Part shown: positions 17,255 through 25,045 of the stretch, in pieces
Layout of the letters: every line of letters starts with the position of its first letter
How positions within the stretch are numbered: position 1 is the stretch's first letter
Assembly (NCBI RefSeq): GCF_013387495.1
Contig: NZ_JABZEE010000037.1
Span: 1 to 64,000, forward strand
Source: Streptomyces sp. PKU-EA00015
Lineage (GTDB): Bacteria > Actinomycetota > Actinomycetes > Streptomycetales > Streptomycetaceae
DNA length: 64,000 nucleotides
Direction of reading: 5' to 3'
Notes under the pieces: model-generated
Told to the model about the DNA's origin: nothing
The model's input: the letters and a program-made list of their open reading frames with translations, nothing else
Databases searched by the model: none
Made by a program: the position numbers and the translations under genes

Positions 17255-17983
17255 ATGTTCACCGCACACGGGCCCACCCTCAGGGAACTGGCCGTCCAGG
17301 CACTGTCCTCGACCCGGCGGGGCTACGACCTGCTCGCGCCGAAGTTCGACCTGACACCCTTCCGGACCCCGGACCCGATCCTCGACTCCGTCGCGCGGGC
17401 CCTGCGGCCGCTCGGCCCGTTCGCCGCCGGCCTCGACATCTGCTGCGGCACCGGCGCGGGGACCGGGATGCTGCGCGCGCTGTGCACCGACCGCGTCACC
17501 GGTGTCGACTTCAGCGCCGGCATGCTCGACACCGCACGCGCGACGACGGCCGCCGGCGGTCCGCCGGCCGTCTCCTGGGTACGGGCGGACGCACGTGCGC
17601 TGCCCTTCGAGCGGGACTTCGACCTGGCCGTCAGTTTCGGCGCCTTCGGGCACTTCCTGCCCGAGGAGCGGCCCCTGCTCTTCGCCGGCGCCCACGCCGC
17701 CCTGCGGCCGGGCGGGCTCTTCGCCTTCCCGGTGCTCGCACCGCCGGGCCCCCGGACCCGGCTCTACTGGACGCTGCTCGCCTTCGACGTCGTCATGCGG
17801 GTACGCAACGCCCTGTGGCGGCCGCGGTTCATCATGTACTACCGCACCTTCCCGCTCTCGGGGGTGCTCGCCGACCTCGAGCAGGCCGGTTTCGACGTCC
17901 GGTTGATCCCGCTCGCCGACCTCGGCCGGCTGCCCGGCGGCGCGCCGCGCGCCCGGCTCGTGGTCGCGCGGCGGCGCCACTGA
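17255..17983 (+). CDS. Class I SAM-dependent methyltransferase
   Basis: The 242-residue protein has the SAM-binding motif LDICCGTGAGTGMLRAL, motif II VTGVDFSAGMLDTAR, VSWVRADARALPFER and SFGAFGHFLPEERPLLF. A hydrophobic stretch (LYWTLLAFDVVM) in the C-terminal half may contact a lipid-like substrate or the membrane. It is of the Methyltransf_11/25 type; the acceptor is unknown. The ATG at 17255 has no strong ribosome site. It diverges from the SPFH gene and converges on the carbonic anhydrase gene, so it stands alone. Confidence 0.85.
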   Translation: MFTAHGPTLRELAVQALSSTRRGYDLLAPKFDLTPFRTPDPILDSVARALRPLGPFAAGLDICCGTGAGTGMLRALCTDRVTGVDFSAGMLDTARATTAAGGPPAVSWVRADARALPFERDFDLAVSFGAFGHFLPEERPLLFAGAHAALRPGGLFAFPVLAPPGPRTRLYWTLLAFDVVMRVRNALWRPRFIMYYRTFPLSGVLADLEQAGFDVRLIPLADLGRLPGGAPRARLVVARRRH

Positions 17984-17994
17984 CGGGCCCGCGG

Positions 17995-18011
17995 CGTACA
18001 CGCTCTGTACG
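17995..18011. terminator. Bidirectional hairpin between convergent genes
   Basis: CGTACA-CGCTC-TGTACG forms a 6-bp stem, and flanking CTGACG/CGTCAG can extend it after an internal loop. It sits in the 30-nt gap between the methyltransferase and carbonic anhydrase stops. Confidence 0.5.
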
Positions 18012-18013
18012 CG

Positions 18014-18754
18014 TCAGGTGAGGGTGTGCACCCGCTGCGAGGTCAGCTCGTAGCGCGCGCCGACGACCGCCAGGGCACCGGTGGTGATCCGGGCGGCGAG
18101 GTCGGGCTCCTCGGCCAGCCGGCGGGTGACCATGGCGACATTGCGGTCGATCGTGGAGTCGATCCGCGCCTGGCCCTGCTGACTGTGATCGATGGCCGGG
18201 CGTATGCGATCGGCTATGTACTGGATGTGGGCGGGCAGCTCCTCGCCCGTCTCCTCGGCCCGCACCGCCGCGCTCACCGCTCCGCACGCCTGGTGCCCGA
18301 GCACCACGACCAGCGGTGTGCCGAGCTCCAGGACTCCGTACGCCACACTGCCGAGCACGGCCTCGTCCAGCACCTCGCCCGCGGCGCGCACCGTCATCAG
18401 GTCGCCGAGACCCTGGTCGAATATCAGCTCAGGGGGGACCCGGGAGTCGATGCAGCCCAGGATCACGGCGAACGGGTGCTGGCCGCCGACCAGGGTCTCG
18501 CGCACGGCCCCGCTCTCGTGCGGGTGCTGCTGGTGGAAGGTCCGCCAGCGGCGGTTGCCGTCGGCCAGTTCGCACAGGGCGGCGGACGGCGTCGTGGGTC
18601 GCGGGCGTGGCGGCACGGCGCGGGGCGCCGCGGACGCCGGTACGGTTCCGAGGGTCAGGCCGCCGGTGGCGAGCGCCCCACCGGCGACGGCCGCGCGCAG
18701 CAGGGTCCGGCGGCTCTCGCCCACCGGCTTGTCGGTCTGTCGAATGACTGTCAC
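18014..18754 (-). CDS. Exported beta-carbonic anhydrase
   Basis: This 246-residue protein has a twin-arginine-type leader (SRRTLLRAAVAGGALATGG, ending near ASAAP) and a beta-carbonic anhydrase domain. The zinc ligands and catalytic dyad are seen in LGCIDSRVPPELIF (Cys, Asp-Arg) and LGHQACGAV (His, Cys). It should interconvert CO2 and bicarbonate outside the membrane. Export through Tat fits a zinc enzyme folded before transport. It has its own promoter region in a 417-nt gap and no operon partner. Confidence 0.93.
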   Translation of the reverse strand: MTVIRQTDKPVGESRRTLLRAAVAGGALATGGLTLGTVPASAAPRAVPPRPRPTTPSAALCELADGNRRWRTFHQQHPHESGAVRETLVGGQHPFAVILGCIDSRVPPELIFDQGLGDLMTVRAAGEVLDEAVLGSVAYGVLELGTPLVVVLGHQACGAVSAAVRAEETGEELPAHIQYIADRIRPAIDHSQQGQARIDSTIDRNVAMVTRRLAEEPDLAARITTGALAVVGARYELTSQRVHTLT

Positions 18755-19171
18755 GCACGTGAACGTAGAGTGCCTTCCCGGTCAGGTGTTCGTCACGTGA
18801 AGTTCTTTGCGCCTGCTTGGACAAACCTTGGCCGGTGCCGTAAGAGGCCCAGGGCTCGCCTCTATGAAGGGCGCGGGCATCGCGCCGGACCGACCGGTGG
18901 TAGTGGCCGACTGCGGTCCGCTCCCTGCCGCGATCCTCTCGACCCAGGGCCCGAACCGGAATCGGCCGCGTCGCACGCCCGTACGTGCACCGCACCCGGC
19001 TGCCGGTGTCACACCGGCGGCTTCACCGACACCAGCAGCTCCTCCTCGACGGCGACGCTTCGACGCCCTCGGCCACCACCGACAACGGCCTTGTCACAGC
19101 GGCCTGGCAGGATCGTGGGCACCGGGAAGAGGCGAGGGGCCTCGCGGGACGAACGGGTACAGGGGGGTGTC
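18755..19171. other. Gene-free divergent region
   Basis: No supported gene lies here. It must hold the promoters of the carbonic anhydrase gene and of the 19172 gene. On the minus strand, CACTCTACGTTCACG (about 18758-18772) offers a plausible -10 element TACGTT. A short minus-strand peptide VAVEEELLVSV near 19030-19060 recalls the start of carboxylate-amine ligases but is too short to call. Confidence 0.4.
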
Positions 19172-19834
19172 GTGGGCGACACGGAGGACGCCGGCGCGGC
19201 AGCGGAGACGACGACACGGAACGCGGAGGGGCAACCGCCGGACGGCCGGCGGAGCAGGTGGCCGCGCCGGCTGCTGTGGGCGGTGGTCGCCTTGCCCGTC
19301 GTCGTGGGCGGCCTGGTGGCCGGGTGGTTCGCGTGGGTGATGGTCTCCTTCATGGTCAGCGACGATCCCTTCGGCACGCATTCCACGATCAGCTGCTCGG
19401 CGGCGATGGAGTTCGCCCACGGCAGGCTCCCGGAGAGGACCACCGACGAGGACTGCAGCGTCGACGACTGGATGGACGACGTGGTCCGGGGCACGTTCCG
19501 GATGCCGCGCGAGGACGTGGACGAGTGGCTGGCGTCGGCGTACCCGAATGCCCGGCCGGAGGAGCACTGCGACGAGGACATCTGCATCGAGTTCGGCACG
19601 AGCGACGACCCGGCGGACCCGTTCGCCGAACCCACGCCGTCCGCGACGGCTGCCACCGCGACTGCGTCCGCGACGGCTGCCACCGCGACGCCTTCCGCCA
19701 CGGCCGCCGTCCCCGACGCATCGGCCATCGGTACCGGGACTGCCGCCCCCACCGGCGCGGACGTCGTCCGGCTGACCGTGCGCCACGAGAACGGGACCAC
19801 GGCGCTCGTCACCCTCGAGGCCTTCGATGACTGA
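19172..19834 (+). CDS. Membrane-anchored acidic protein of unknown function
   Basis: The 220-residue protein has a cytosolic basic N-terminus, one membrane helix (LLWAVVALPVVVGGLVAGWFAWVMV, in two parts around residues 38-62) and an acidic ectodomain with five cysteines (for example EDCSVDDWMDDVV, EEHCDEDICIEF). A Ser/Thr/Ala low-complexity linker with an exact tandem repeat follows. I do not recognise the family. The GTG at 19172 is preceded by AGGGGGG. It overlaps the next gene by 8 nt, so the two are coupled and probably act together at the cell surface. Confidence 0.75.
   Translation: MGDTEDAGAAAETTTRNAEGQPPDGRRSRWPRRLLWAVVALPVVVGGLVAGWFAWVMVSFMVSDDPFGTHSTISCSAAMEFAHGRLPERTTDEDCSVDDWMDDVVRGTFRMPREDVDEWLASAYPNARPEEHCDEDICIEFGTSDDPADPFAEPTPSATAATATASATAATATPSATAAVPDASAIGTGTAAPTGADVVRLTVRHENGTTALVTLEAFDD
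19639..19692 (+). repeat. Two-copy 27-nt tandem repeat in coding sequence
   Basis: Two adjacent 27-nt units (19639-19665 and 19666-19692) are identical over the first 25 positions. They encode SATAATATA-type low-complexity linker. In-frame repeat length means slippage would alter only linker length. Confidence 0.8.
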
Positions 19835-20789
19835 GCCCGGATCGGCAGCGCGCTCCCGGCGGCGCATCCGGCTGCCGCGCCGCGGACGCGTGGTCGCCGC
19901 GTGCGCCGTCGTCACGGCGTTCCTCCTCACCTTCCACCGGGCCGTACCGAACACGCCCGGCCGGATCGGCAGTCTGCTGGAGACCTTCCTGCCCTGGCTC
20001 GGCCTCGCCGTGCCGGTACTGCTCGTTGCCGCTGCGCTGCGGAGGTCGGTCACGGCCCTCGTCGCCCTCCTGCTGCCCACGGCCGCATGGCTCGGCCACT
20101 TCGGCCCGTTGCTGCTGCCCGCCGGCGACGAGCCCCACGACATCGTCGCGGTGCAGCACAACGTCAGTGATGTGAACGCCGACCCGGCAGGCACCGCGAG
20201 GGCGCTGCTGCGGGAGCGACCCGACATCGTCGCCCTGGAGGAGGTGACCCCCGAGGCGCTGCCCGTGTACGCCGAGTCGCTCGCGGCCCGCTGTCCCCAC
20301 CGCGCGGTGGTCGGCACCGTGGGCCTGTGGTCCGCCCATCCCATCCGCGACGTACGGCCGGTGGACATCAGGCCCCATGGCATCGGGCCGGACTGGAACA
20401 GAGGGATGCGCGCCACCGTGCGGACCCCCGAGGGCGACGTCGCGGTCTACGTGGCCCACCTGCCCTCGGTGCGCCTCGGGGTGCACGGGCTGGGCTCCGC
20501 CCGGCGGGACGAGAGCGCGGCCCTGCTGGCCGAGGCGATCGCCGCCGAGGAGGTGGACCGCGTGATCCTGCTCGGTGACCTCAACGCCACCGTCGACGAC
20601 CGCGGCCTCGATCCGCTCGGCTCCCGGCTGCGCGTGGCGGGGCCGGGCATGGCGTTCAGCTGGCCGGCGGCGTTCCCCGTCGCAAGGATCGACCAGGTCA
20701 TGGCCCGGTCCGCGACCGTCGTCGACGTCAGGTCGCTGCCCGCGACCGGCAGCGACCACCTGCCCCTCGTCGCCCGCATCAGGCTCTGA
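19827..20789 (+). CDS. Membrane-anchored endonuclease/exonuclease/phosphatase family protein
   Basis: The 320-residue protein has three N-terminal hydrophobic segments (about residues 24-90) and then an EEP-fold domain outside the membrane. Catalytic landmarks are VQHNV, IVALEEVTPE (metal-binding Glu), YVAHLPSV, ILLGDLNATVDD (Asp-x-Asn) and GSDHLPLVARI (Ser-Asp-His). The family includes nucleases and phospho- or sphingomyelin-type esterases; the surface location suggests a phosphoester target such as extracellular nucleic acid or lipid headgroups. It overlaps the preceding gene by 8 nt and converges with the LysR gene by 11 nt. Confidence 0.88.
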   Translation: MTEPGSAARSRRRIRLPRRGRVVAACAVVTAFLLTFHRAVPNTPGRIGSLLETFLPWLGLAVPVLLVAAALRRSVTALVALLLPTAAWLGHFGPLLLPAGDEPHDIVAVQHNVSDVNADPAGTARALLRERPDIVALEEVTPEALPVYAESLAARCPHRAVVGTVGLWSAHPIRDVRPVDIRPHGIGPDWNRGMRATVRTPEGDVAVYVAHLPSVRLGVHGLGSARRDESAALLAEAIAAEEVDRVILLGDLNATVDDRGLDPLGSRLRVAGPGMAFSWPAAFPVARIDQVMARSATVVDVRSLPATGSDHLPLVARIRL

Positions 20790-21687
20790 CGGCGTCCGCC
20801 GCCCCGCCCGGCAGGGACGCGAGCCGGGCTGCCAGAAGAGCCGCCGGCCCCGTCCCGCCGTGCAGCGCCTCGATCCGGTGCACCGTGCGCGGCATCGTCA
20901 CCGCGACCCCCACCACGCCGCACGCCCCTTCCAGCACGGAGCGCGGCAGGAGCGCGAGGCCGTGCCCGGCGGCGACCAGAGCGACCAGCCCGCGCACGTC
21001 GGTCCCCTCGTACCGCAGCGACACGGGGAACCCGTCGTACCCGCACAGGGTGCTCAACCGGTCGCGCCCCACCGCGATCTCCGGGGCGTCGATCCACCGA
21101 GCGTCGCCGAGATCGACGAGCCGGACGCCGTCCCGGCCGGCCAGCGGATGCCCGGCGGGCAGCGCGACGGCCGACGGTTCCTCGGCGACACCCGTGGCCG
21201 TGAGCGGTCCCGCCTCCGGCAGGTACAGGGGATCGCTCGGTGCGGCCATGCCGTCGACCAGCGCGAGTTCCAGCTCTCCGGTGGCGGCCTCCCGCACAGC
21301 CGCGGCATGACCCGTGACCCGCACGGCGACCTCCAGCCGCGGCTGCTCGCACCGCACTTCGGCGAGCGCCCGGCTCAGGCGCGACGACATGGCCAGCGGC
21401 GTGACGCCGAGCGTGAGCCGGCCGGCCGGCGCGGACAGCAGTCGGGCGATGTCGGCGCGTGCGGCGTCGAGCCGCAGGAGCAGTGGCCCCGCGTGCTCCA
21501 GCAGACGCGTCCCCGCCTCGGTGGGGACGACGGGTCGGCGCAGCAACAGCAAGCCGCCCAGATCGTGCTCCAGGGCGGAGATGTGCTGCGACACGGCGGA
21601 CTGGGTGTAACCCAGTTCGCGCGCTGCGGCCGAGAACGAGCCGAGACGGGCCACGGTGACGAACGTGCGCAGCAGATGCGGATCCAT
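20779..21687 (-). CDS. LysR-family transcriptional regulator
   Basis: This 302-residue regulator starts MDPHLLRTFVTVARLGSF with HTH helix GYTQSAVSQHISALEHD, followed by a substrate-binding-like effector domain (ALVDGMAAPSDPLY, GHGLALLPRSVLEG). It is transcribed divergently from the GATase-like gene at 21765, across 77 nt containing a LysR-style palindrome (21692-21708). Such arrangement predicts that it controls the divergent gene and itself. The effector is unknown. Confidence 0.93.
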   Translation of the reverse strand: MDPHLLRTFVTVARLGSFSAAARELGYTQSAVSQHISALEHDLGGLLLLRRPVVPTEAGTRLLEHAGPLLLRLDAARADIARLLSAPAGRLTLGVTPLAMSSRLSRALAEVRCEQPRLEVAVRVTGHAAAVREAATGELELALVDGMAAPSDPLYLPEAGPLTATGVAEEPSAVALPAGHPLAGRDGVRLVDLGDARWIDAPEIAVGRDRLSTLCGYDGFPVSLRYEGTDVRGLVALVAAGHGLALLPRSVLEGACGVVGVAVTMPRTVHRIEALHGGTGPAALLAARLASLPGGAADAVRA

Positions 21688-21691
21688 GGCC

Positions 21692-21708
21692 CATCAGTAT
21701 CGCTGATG
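21692..21708. promoter_or_regulatory. Probable LysR operator
   Basis: CATCAG-TATCG-CTGATG is a perfect 6-bp inverted repeat that contains the T-N11-A pattern recognised by LysR-family regulators. It lies 5 nt from the LysR start and in the shared promoter region with the GATase-like gene. Confidence 0.7.
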
Positions 21709-21764
21709 GAAGGGTCATGAATCATCGTTGGTACTGAACATGCCGGGCGGGCCAGGATGTTCTC

Positions 21765-22493
21765 ATGTCCGCTTCGTACCGCACCTCATCGGCCCGTCTC
21801 GCCCTCGTCGGCGACCGCTCGCCCGGCGTCCGCGCCCATGCCCGTGTCCCCGCGCTGCTGCAGGCCCTCGCAGAGAGGGACCAACGCGTCCTGGACGCCT
21901 ACTGGATCCCGACCCCGGACGCCGAACAGCCCGGCGCCCTCGACGGTTTCGACGCTGTCTGGCTCGTGCCGGGCAGCCCGTACGCGAGCGAGGCGGGCGC
22001 GATCGCCGCGGTGCGCACCGCGAGGGAGCGGGGCATCCCGTTCCTGGGGACGTGCGGGGGATTCCAGCACGCGGTCCTCGAGTACGCCCGGTCCGTGTGC
22101 TCCCTGAAGGACGCCGCCCACGCGGAGAACCGCCCCGGCGCCGAGGACCCGTTGATCGTCCCGCTCGCCTGCTCGCTGGTCGGACACGAGGGCGCGGTCG
22201 AGGTGGAGCGCGGCTCGCTGGCCGAACGCGTCCTCGGCGCCGAGCGGACCGTGGAGCGCTACCACTGCTCTTACGGCACGAGCCCGGCGTATCTCGACGT
22301 GCTGCGGGACCACGGCCTGCGCTTCAGCGGATGGGACGAGACCGGCGACGTCCGCATCGCGGAACTTCCGGGCCACCCCTTCTTCCTCGCCACGCTCTTC
22401 CAGCCCGAACTCGCGGGCGACGGCACGCGCCCGCACCCGGTCGTACGAGCCCTCGCAGTCGCGGCCGCGGAGCACGCGGGTCAGGGGACGTGA
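21765..22493 (+). CDS. CTP synthase C-terminal-like (GATase-fold) protein
   Basis: The 242-residue protein matches the class I glutamine amidotransferase fold as in the CTP synthase C-terminal domain: VWLVPGSPYASEAGAIAAV, nucleophile elbow FLGTCGGFQHAVLEYARS (Cys97), and GHPFFLATLFQPEL near the end. In true amidotransferases the last motif is FHPE; here the catalytic His is Gln, so glutaminase activity by the standard triad is doubtful. It resembles a family annotated as CTP-synthase C-terminal-related (seleno)protein, with Cys rather than Sec here. No synthase domain is present. It is controlled in all likelihood by the divergent LysR. Confidence 0.82.
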   Translation: MSASYRTSSARLALVGDRSPGVRAHARVPALLQALAERDQRVLDAYWIPTPDAEQPGALDGFDAVWLVPGSPYASEAGAIAAVRTARERGIPFLGTCGGFQHAVLEYARSVCSLKDAAHAENRPGAEDPLIVPLACSLVGHEGAVEVERGSLAERVLGAERTVERYHCSYGTSPAYLDVLRDHGLRFSGWDETGDVRIAELPGHPFFLATLFQPELAGDGTRPHPVVRALAVAAAEHAGQGT

Positions 22494-22738
22494 CCCGCCT
22501 CCTGGAGGGCCTCGCCGCCCAACACTCGCCCCCGCCCACGCCGGAAGCGCTTTCGCACCTGACCTGTCCGCGCCCGACCGAGCCGCTGCCCCGGGCCTGC
22601 CGGCACCCGACCGTGCCGCCGCCTTTGACCACAGGTCCGCACCCGACCTGTCCGCCGCTGACCCAGCCGCCGGCACCGGCACCGCGTCGGGGCGGCCGGC
22701 GGTCCCGACCGGGGATCCGCTCCGCCGCCGGGCCGTGA
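22490..22738 (+). CDS. Possible small Pro-rich protein coupled to the GATase-like gene
   Basis: A GTG at 22490 overlaps the previous stop (GTGA) and opens an 82-codon frame. The peptide is Pro/Thr/Arg-rich with loosely repeated HPTCPPLTQPP-like units. I recognise no family, and the composition could be chance reading of GC-rich DNA. The rest of the gap to 22901 shows nothing coding. Confidence 0.2.
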   Translation: MTRLLEGLAAQHSPPPTPEALSHLTCPRPTEPLPRACRHPTVPPPLTTGPHPTCPPLTQPPAPAPRRGGRRSRPGIRSAAGP

Positions 22739-22901
22739 CCCGAGGGCGCCGCCGTCCCGGCCTGCGCCGCCCGGGCCCGGCCGACACCGGACCGGACCGC
22801 ACCCGCAGCGGCCGCTGTGTCGACCCCACGGATCACCCGACATCGACCACGTCGAGATCGACTACAGCTGACCCCGTTCCGGAGCCGAGGCGGCGCGCCG
22901 T

Positions 22902-23654
22902 TCAGGACGCCAGATCGAGCGTGCCGCAACGGCAGGCGCGTTCCGCGGGCCGCACGGACGCGGCAGTCCTCCTCCTGGGCCGTCCGTACAGCAGCATGGA
23001 CAGACCGGCCCCCAGCGCGCCGCCGACGAGCTGCGCGGCGACGAATCCGCCCAGCGACGACGGTGCGATGCCCGTGAAGGAGTCCGAGAGGGATCTGCCC
23101 ACGGTGGCGGCCGGGTTGGCGAACGAGCCGGACGAGGTGAACCAGATCGCCGCGGCGATGTAGGCGGCGACCCCGACGGGCGCGAACCGGGCACGGCCGG
23201 TCCGCCGCAGTCCCGTGATCAGCAGCACGAGCCCCGCCGTGGCGACCGTCTCGCCGAGGAGCAGGTGCCACTCCGATCGCGTGTGCGCGGACCACACCCC
23301 GGGCCGCCGGCCGAACATGACGTCCGCCAGCACGGCGCCCGCTGCCGCGCCCGTCAGCTGCGCCGCGAGATAGGCCAGCGCCTCCCGGCCGGGCGTGCGG
23401 CCCCGCCGTCCCTCGTACCACCAGGTGCACAGGGTGACCACCGGGTTGAGATGGGCCCCGGAGACGGGGGACAGGAGGGCGATCAGCAGACCGAGTCCGA
23501 TCGCGGACGCCAGCGAGTTGGCCAGCAGTGCGGTCCCCGGATCCGGGCTGAGCCCCGCGGCCCGGATCCCGGAGCCGACGACGACGGTCACGAGTGCGGC
23601 GGTGCCGACCAGTTCGGCCACCGCCCGGCGCGGCAGCGCCGCCTGTGCAGTCAC
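22902..23654 (-). CDS. MIP/aquaporin family channel
   Basis: The 250-residue protein is an aquaporin-type channel with six hydrophobic segments and two half-helix motifs: the first as GAHLNPVVTLCTWW (NPV for NPA) and the second as SGSFANPAATVGRSL (NPA). Substrates could be water, glycerol or metalloids; the NPV variant hints at a non-water substrate but does not decide. The GTG at 23652-23654 has GGAGAAGGATC upstream. The last residues contain CRCGTLDLAS, an unusual Cys pair for the family. Upstream lies a 17-bp palindrome. It stands alone. Confidence 0.9.
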   Translation of the reverse strand: MTAQAALPRRAVAELVGTAALVTVVVGSGIRAAGLSPDPGTALLANSLASAIGLGLLIALLSPVSGAHLNPVVTLCTWWYEGRRGRTPGREALAYLAAQLTGAAAGAVLADVMFGRRPGVWSAHTRSEWHLLLGETVATAGLVLLITGLRRTGRARFAPVGVAAYIAAAIWFTSSGSFANPAATVGRSLSDSFTGIAPSSLGGFVAAQLVGGALGAGLSMLLYGRPRRRTAASVRPAERACRCGTLDLAS

Positions 23655-23693
23655 GATCCTTCTCCCCACACTATGTCGCTTGATGGAAAGTGT

Positions 23694-23710
23694 ATTCCGT
23701 AGATCGGAAT
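23694..23710. promoter_or_regulatory. Palindrome upstream of the aquaporin gene
   Basis: ATTCCG-TAGAT-CGGAAT is a perfect 6-bp inverted repeat about 40 nt upstream of the aquaporin start in an A/T-richer stretch. This is a plausible operator; the regulator is not in the window's neighbourhood. Confidence 0.45.
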
Positions 23711-24067
23711 GTCGGCGCGCGGGTCGGCTTGTCGCGGCCTGCCGCAGCGCCTCGCCGGAACGCCCCGATCCCGGGATGCCGCCCCCGGCCGCGCCGTACC
23801 GCCGTGAAGATCCTGCGCGCCGGCTGCCCACGCTGCAGCTGTCGCGGCGCCACGGTGGGCGGGCGCCGGCCCTGAGAGGCCGTCAACCCGTGCCAGGAGG
23901 CGTTCAGCCGAACGGGGCAGCTGACACCTGCCGGTGGCGGGCCGCTCCGCGCGACGAACCGGCACCGGTACGACGATGGAGGCAACCTCGGCGGGCGGAC
24001 GGCCATCTTCTCCCTGTGCAACGGGCGCAATGCCGCAGCCCGCCCGCACCACAGCGCATGGAGTGAG
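23711..24067. other. Gene-free region upstream of the GT2 gene
   Basis: About 350 nt without a supported gene. Short open frames here lack codon bias or family similarity. It separates the divergently transcribed aquaporin and glycosyltransferase genes and should contain the latter's promoter. Confidence 0.4.
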
Positions 24068-25045
24068 ATGACAACGGTCCATACTTCGGTCGTCGTGCCG
24101 TGCTTCAACGAGAGCGAGGTCATCGAGGAGTTCCACAAGGCCCTCGTCGTCGCTCTGGAGCCGACCGGGACGACCTTCGAGATCTGCTACGTCGACGACG
24201 GCAGCGACGACCGGACCCGGGTGCACCTCAAGGACCTGGCCGCCGCGGACGCCCGCGTGCGCTACACCTCCTTCAGCCGGAACTTCGGCAAGGAAGCCGC
24301 GATGCTCGCCGGACTGCGCATGGCACAGGGCGATGTCGTCGTCCTCATGGACGCCGATCTCCAGCACCCGCCCGAGCTGATCCCGCGGATGCTCGAACTG
24401 CACCGTCACGGCTACGACCAGGTCGTCGCCCAGCGCGACCGCACCGGCGAGGGCGTGGTCCGCACCGCGCTCAGCCAGGCGTACTACCGCCTCGTCCGCC
24501 GGTTCATGGATGTCGAAATCGTCGACGGGGCAGGCGACTTCCGGCTGCTCTCACGCCGCGCGGTCGGCGCGATCCTGTCTCTGCCGGAGTCCAACCGTTT
24601 CTCCAAGGGACTCTTCTCCTGGATCGGGTTCGACACCGTCAGCTTCACCTACACGAATGTGCAGCGCGCCGCCGGCCGGTCCAAGTGGGGCGGCCGGCGA
24701 CTGCTGAACTACGGCATCGACGGCCTGCTCTCCTTCAACAGCCGCCCGCTGCGCCTCGCGATCCACACCGGCCTGTGGCTGCTGCTCTCGGCCCTCGCGT
24801 ACGCGGCCTGGATCGTCGGCAACTCCCTGGTCAACGGCGTCGACACGCCCGGCTACGCCACGCTGATCACCGCGATCGTCGGGCTCGGCGGCATCCAGCT
24901 CGTCACGCTCGGGGTGATCGGCGAGTACGTGGGCCGGATCTACCACGAGGCCAAGCGGCGGCCCCACTACGTGATCCGCGAGACCGACGAGACGGTCACC
25001 GCGCAGCCCGAGGCGTCCGTCAGGGAAGCCGTTTCGAGTAAGTGA
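24068..25045 (+). CDS. GtrB-like family 2 glycosyltransferase
   Basis: This 325-residue enzyme has a GT2 domain (SVVVPCFNESEVIEEF, VDDGSDDRTR, nucleotide/metal motif VVLMDADLQHPPELI, and RFSKGLFSWIGF) and two C-terminal membrane helices. That layout is typical of DPM1/GtrB-type enzymes, which transfer a hexose from a nucleotide sugar to polyprenyl phosphate on the inner face of the membrane. The lipid-linked sugar then serves surface glycosylation. It converges on the DUF6056-like gene with a 26-nt overlap, and that multi-spanning protein is a plausible user of the lipid-linked sugar. Confidence 0.92.
   Translation: MTTVHTSVVVPCFNESEVIEEFHKALVVALEPTGTTFEICYVDDGSDDRTRVHLKDLAAADARVRYTSFSRNFGKEAAMLAGLRMAQGDVVVLMDADLQHPPELIPRMLELHRHGYDQVVAQRDRTGEGVVRTALSQAYYRLVRRFMDVEIVDGAGDFRLLSRRAVGAILSLPESNRFSKGLFSWIGFDTVSFTYTNVQRAAGRSKWGGRRLLNYGIDGLLSFNSRPLRLAIHTGLWLLLSALAYAAWIVGNSLVNGVDTPGYATLITAIVGLGGIQLVTLGVIGEYVGRIYHEAKRRPHYVIRETDETVTAQPEASVREAVSSK

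Noticed and set aside
19009..19070. Possible N-terminal relic of a carboxylate-amine ligase (VAVEEELLVSV) on the minus strand
   Set aside because: Only about 11 residues match the expected GVEEE motif; too short to separate from chance.
22494..22901. Possible coding region in the Pro-rich stretch on the minus strand
   Set aside because: Minus-strand frames give Arg/Gly/Ala low-complexity with no start signal or domain; only the GTGA-coupled plus ORF was kept, at low confidence.
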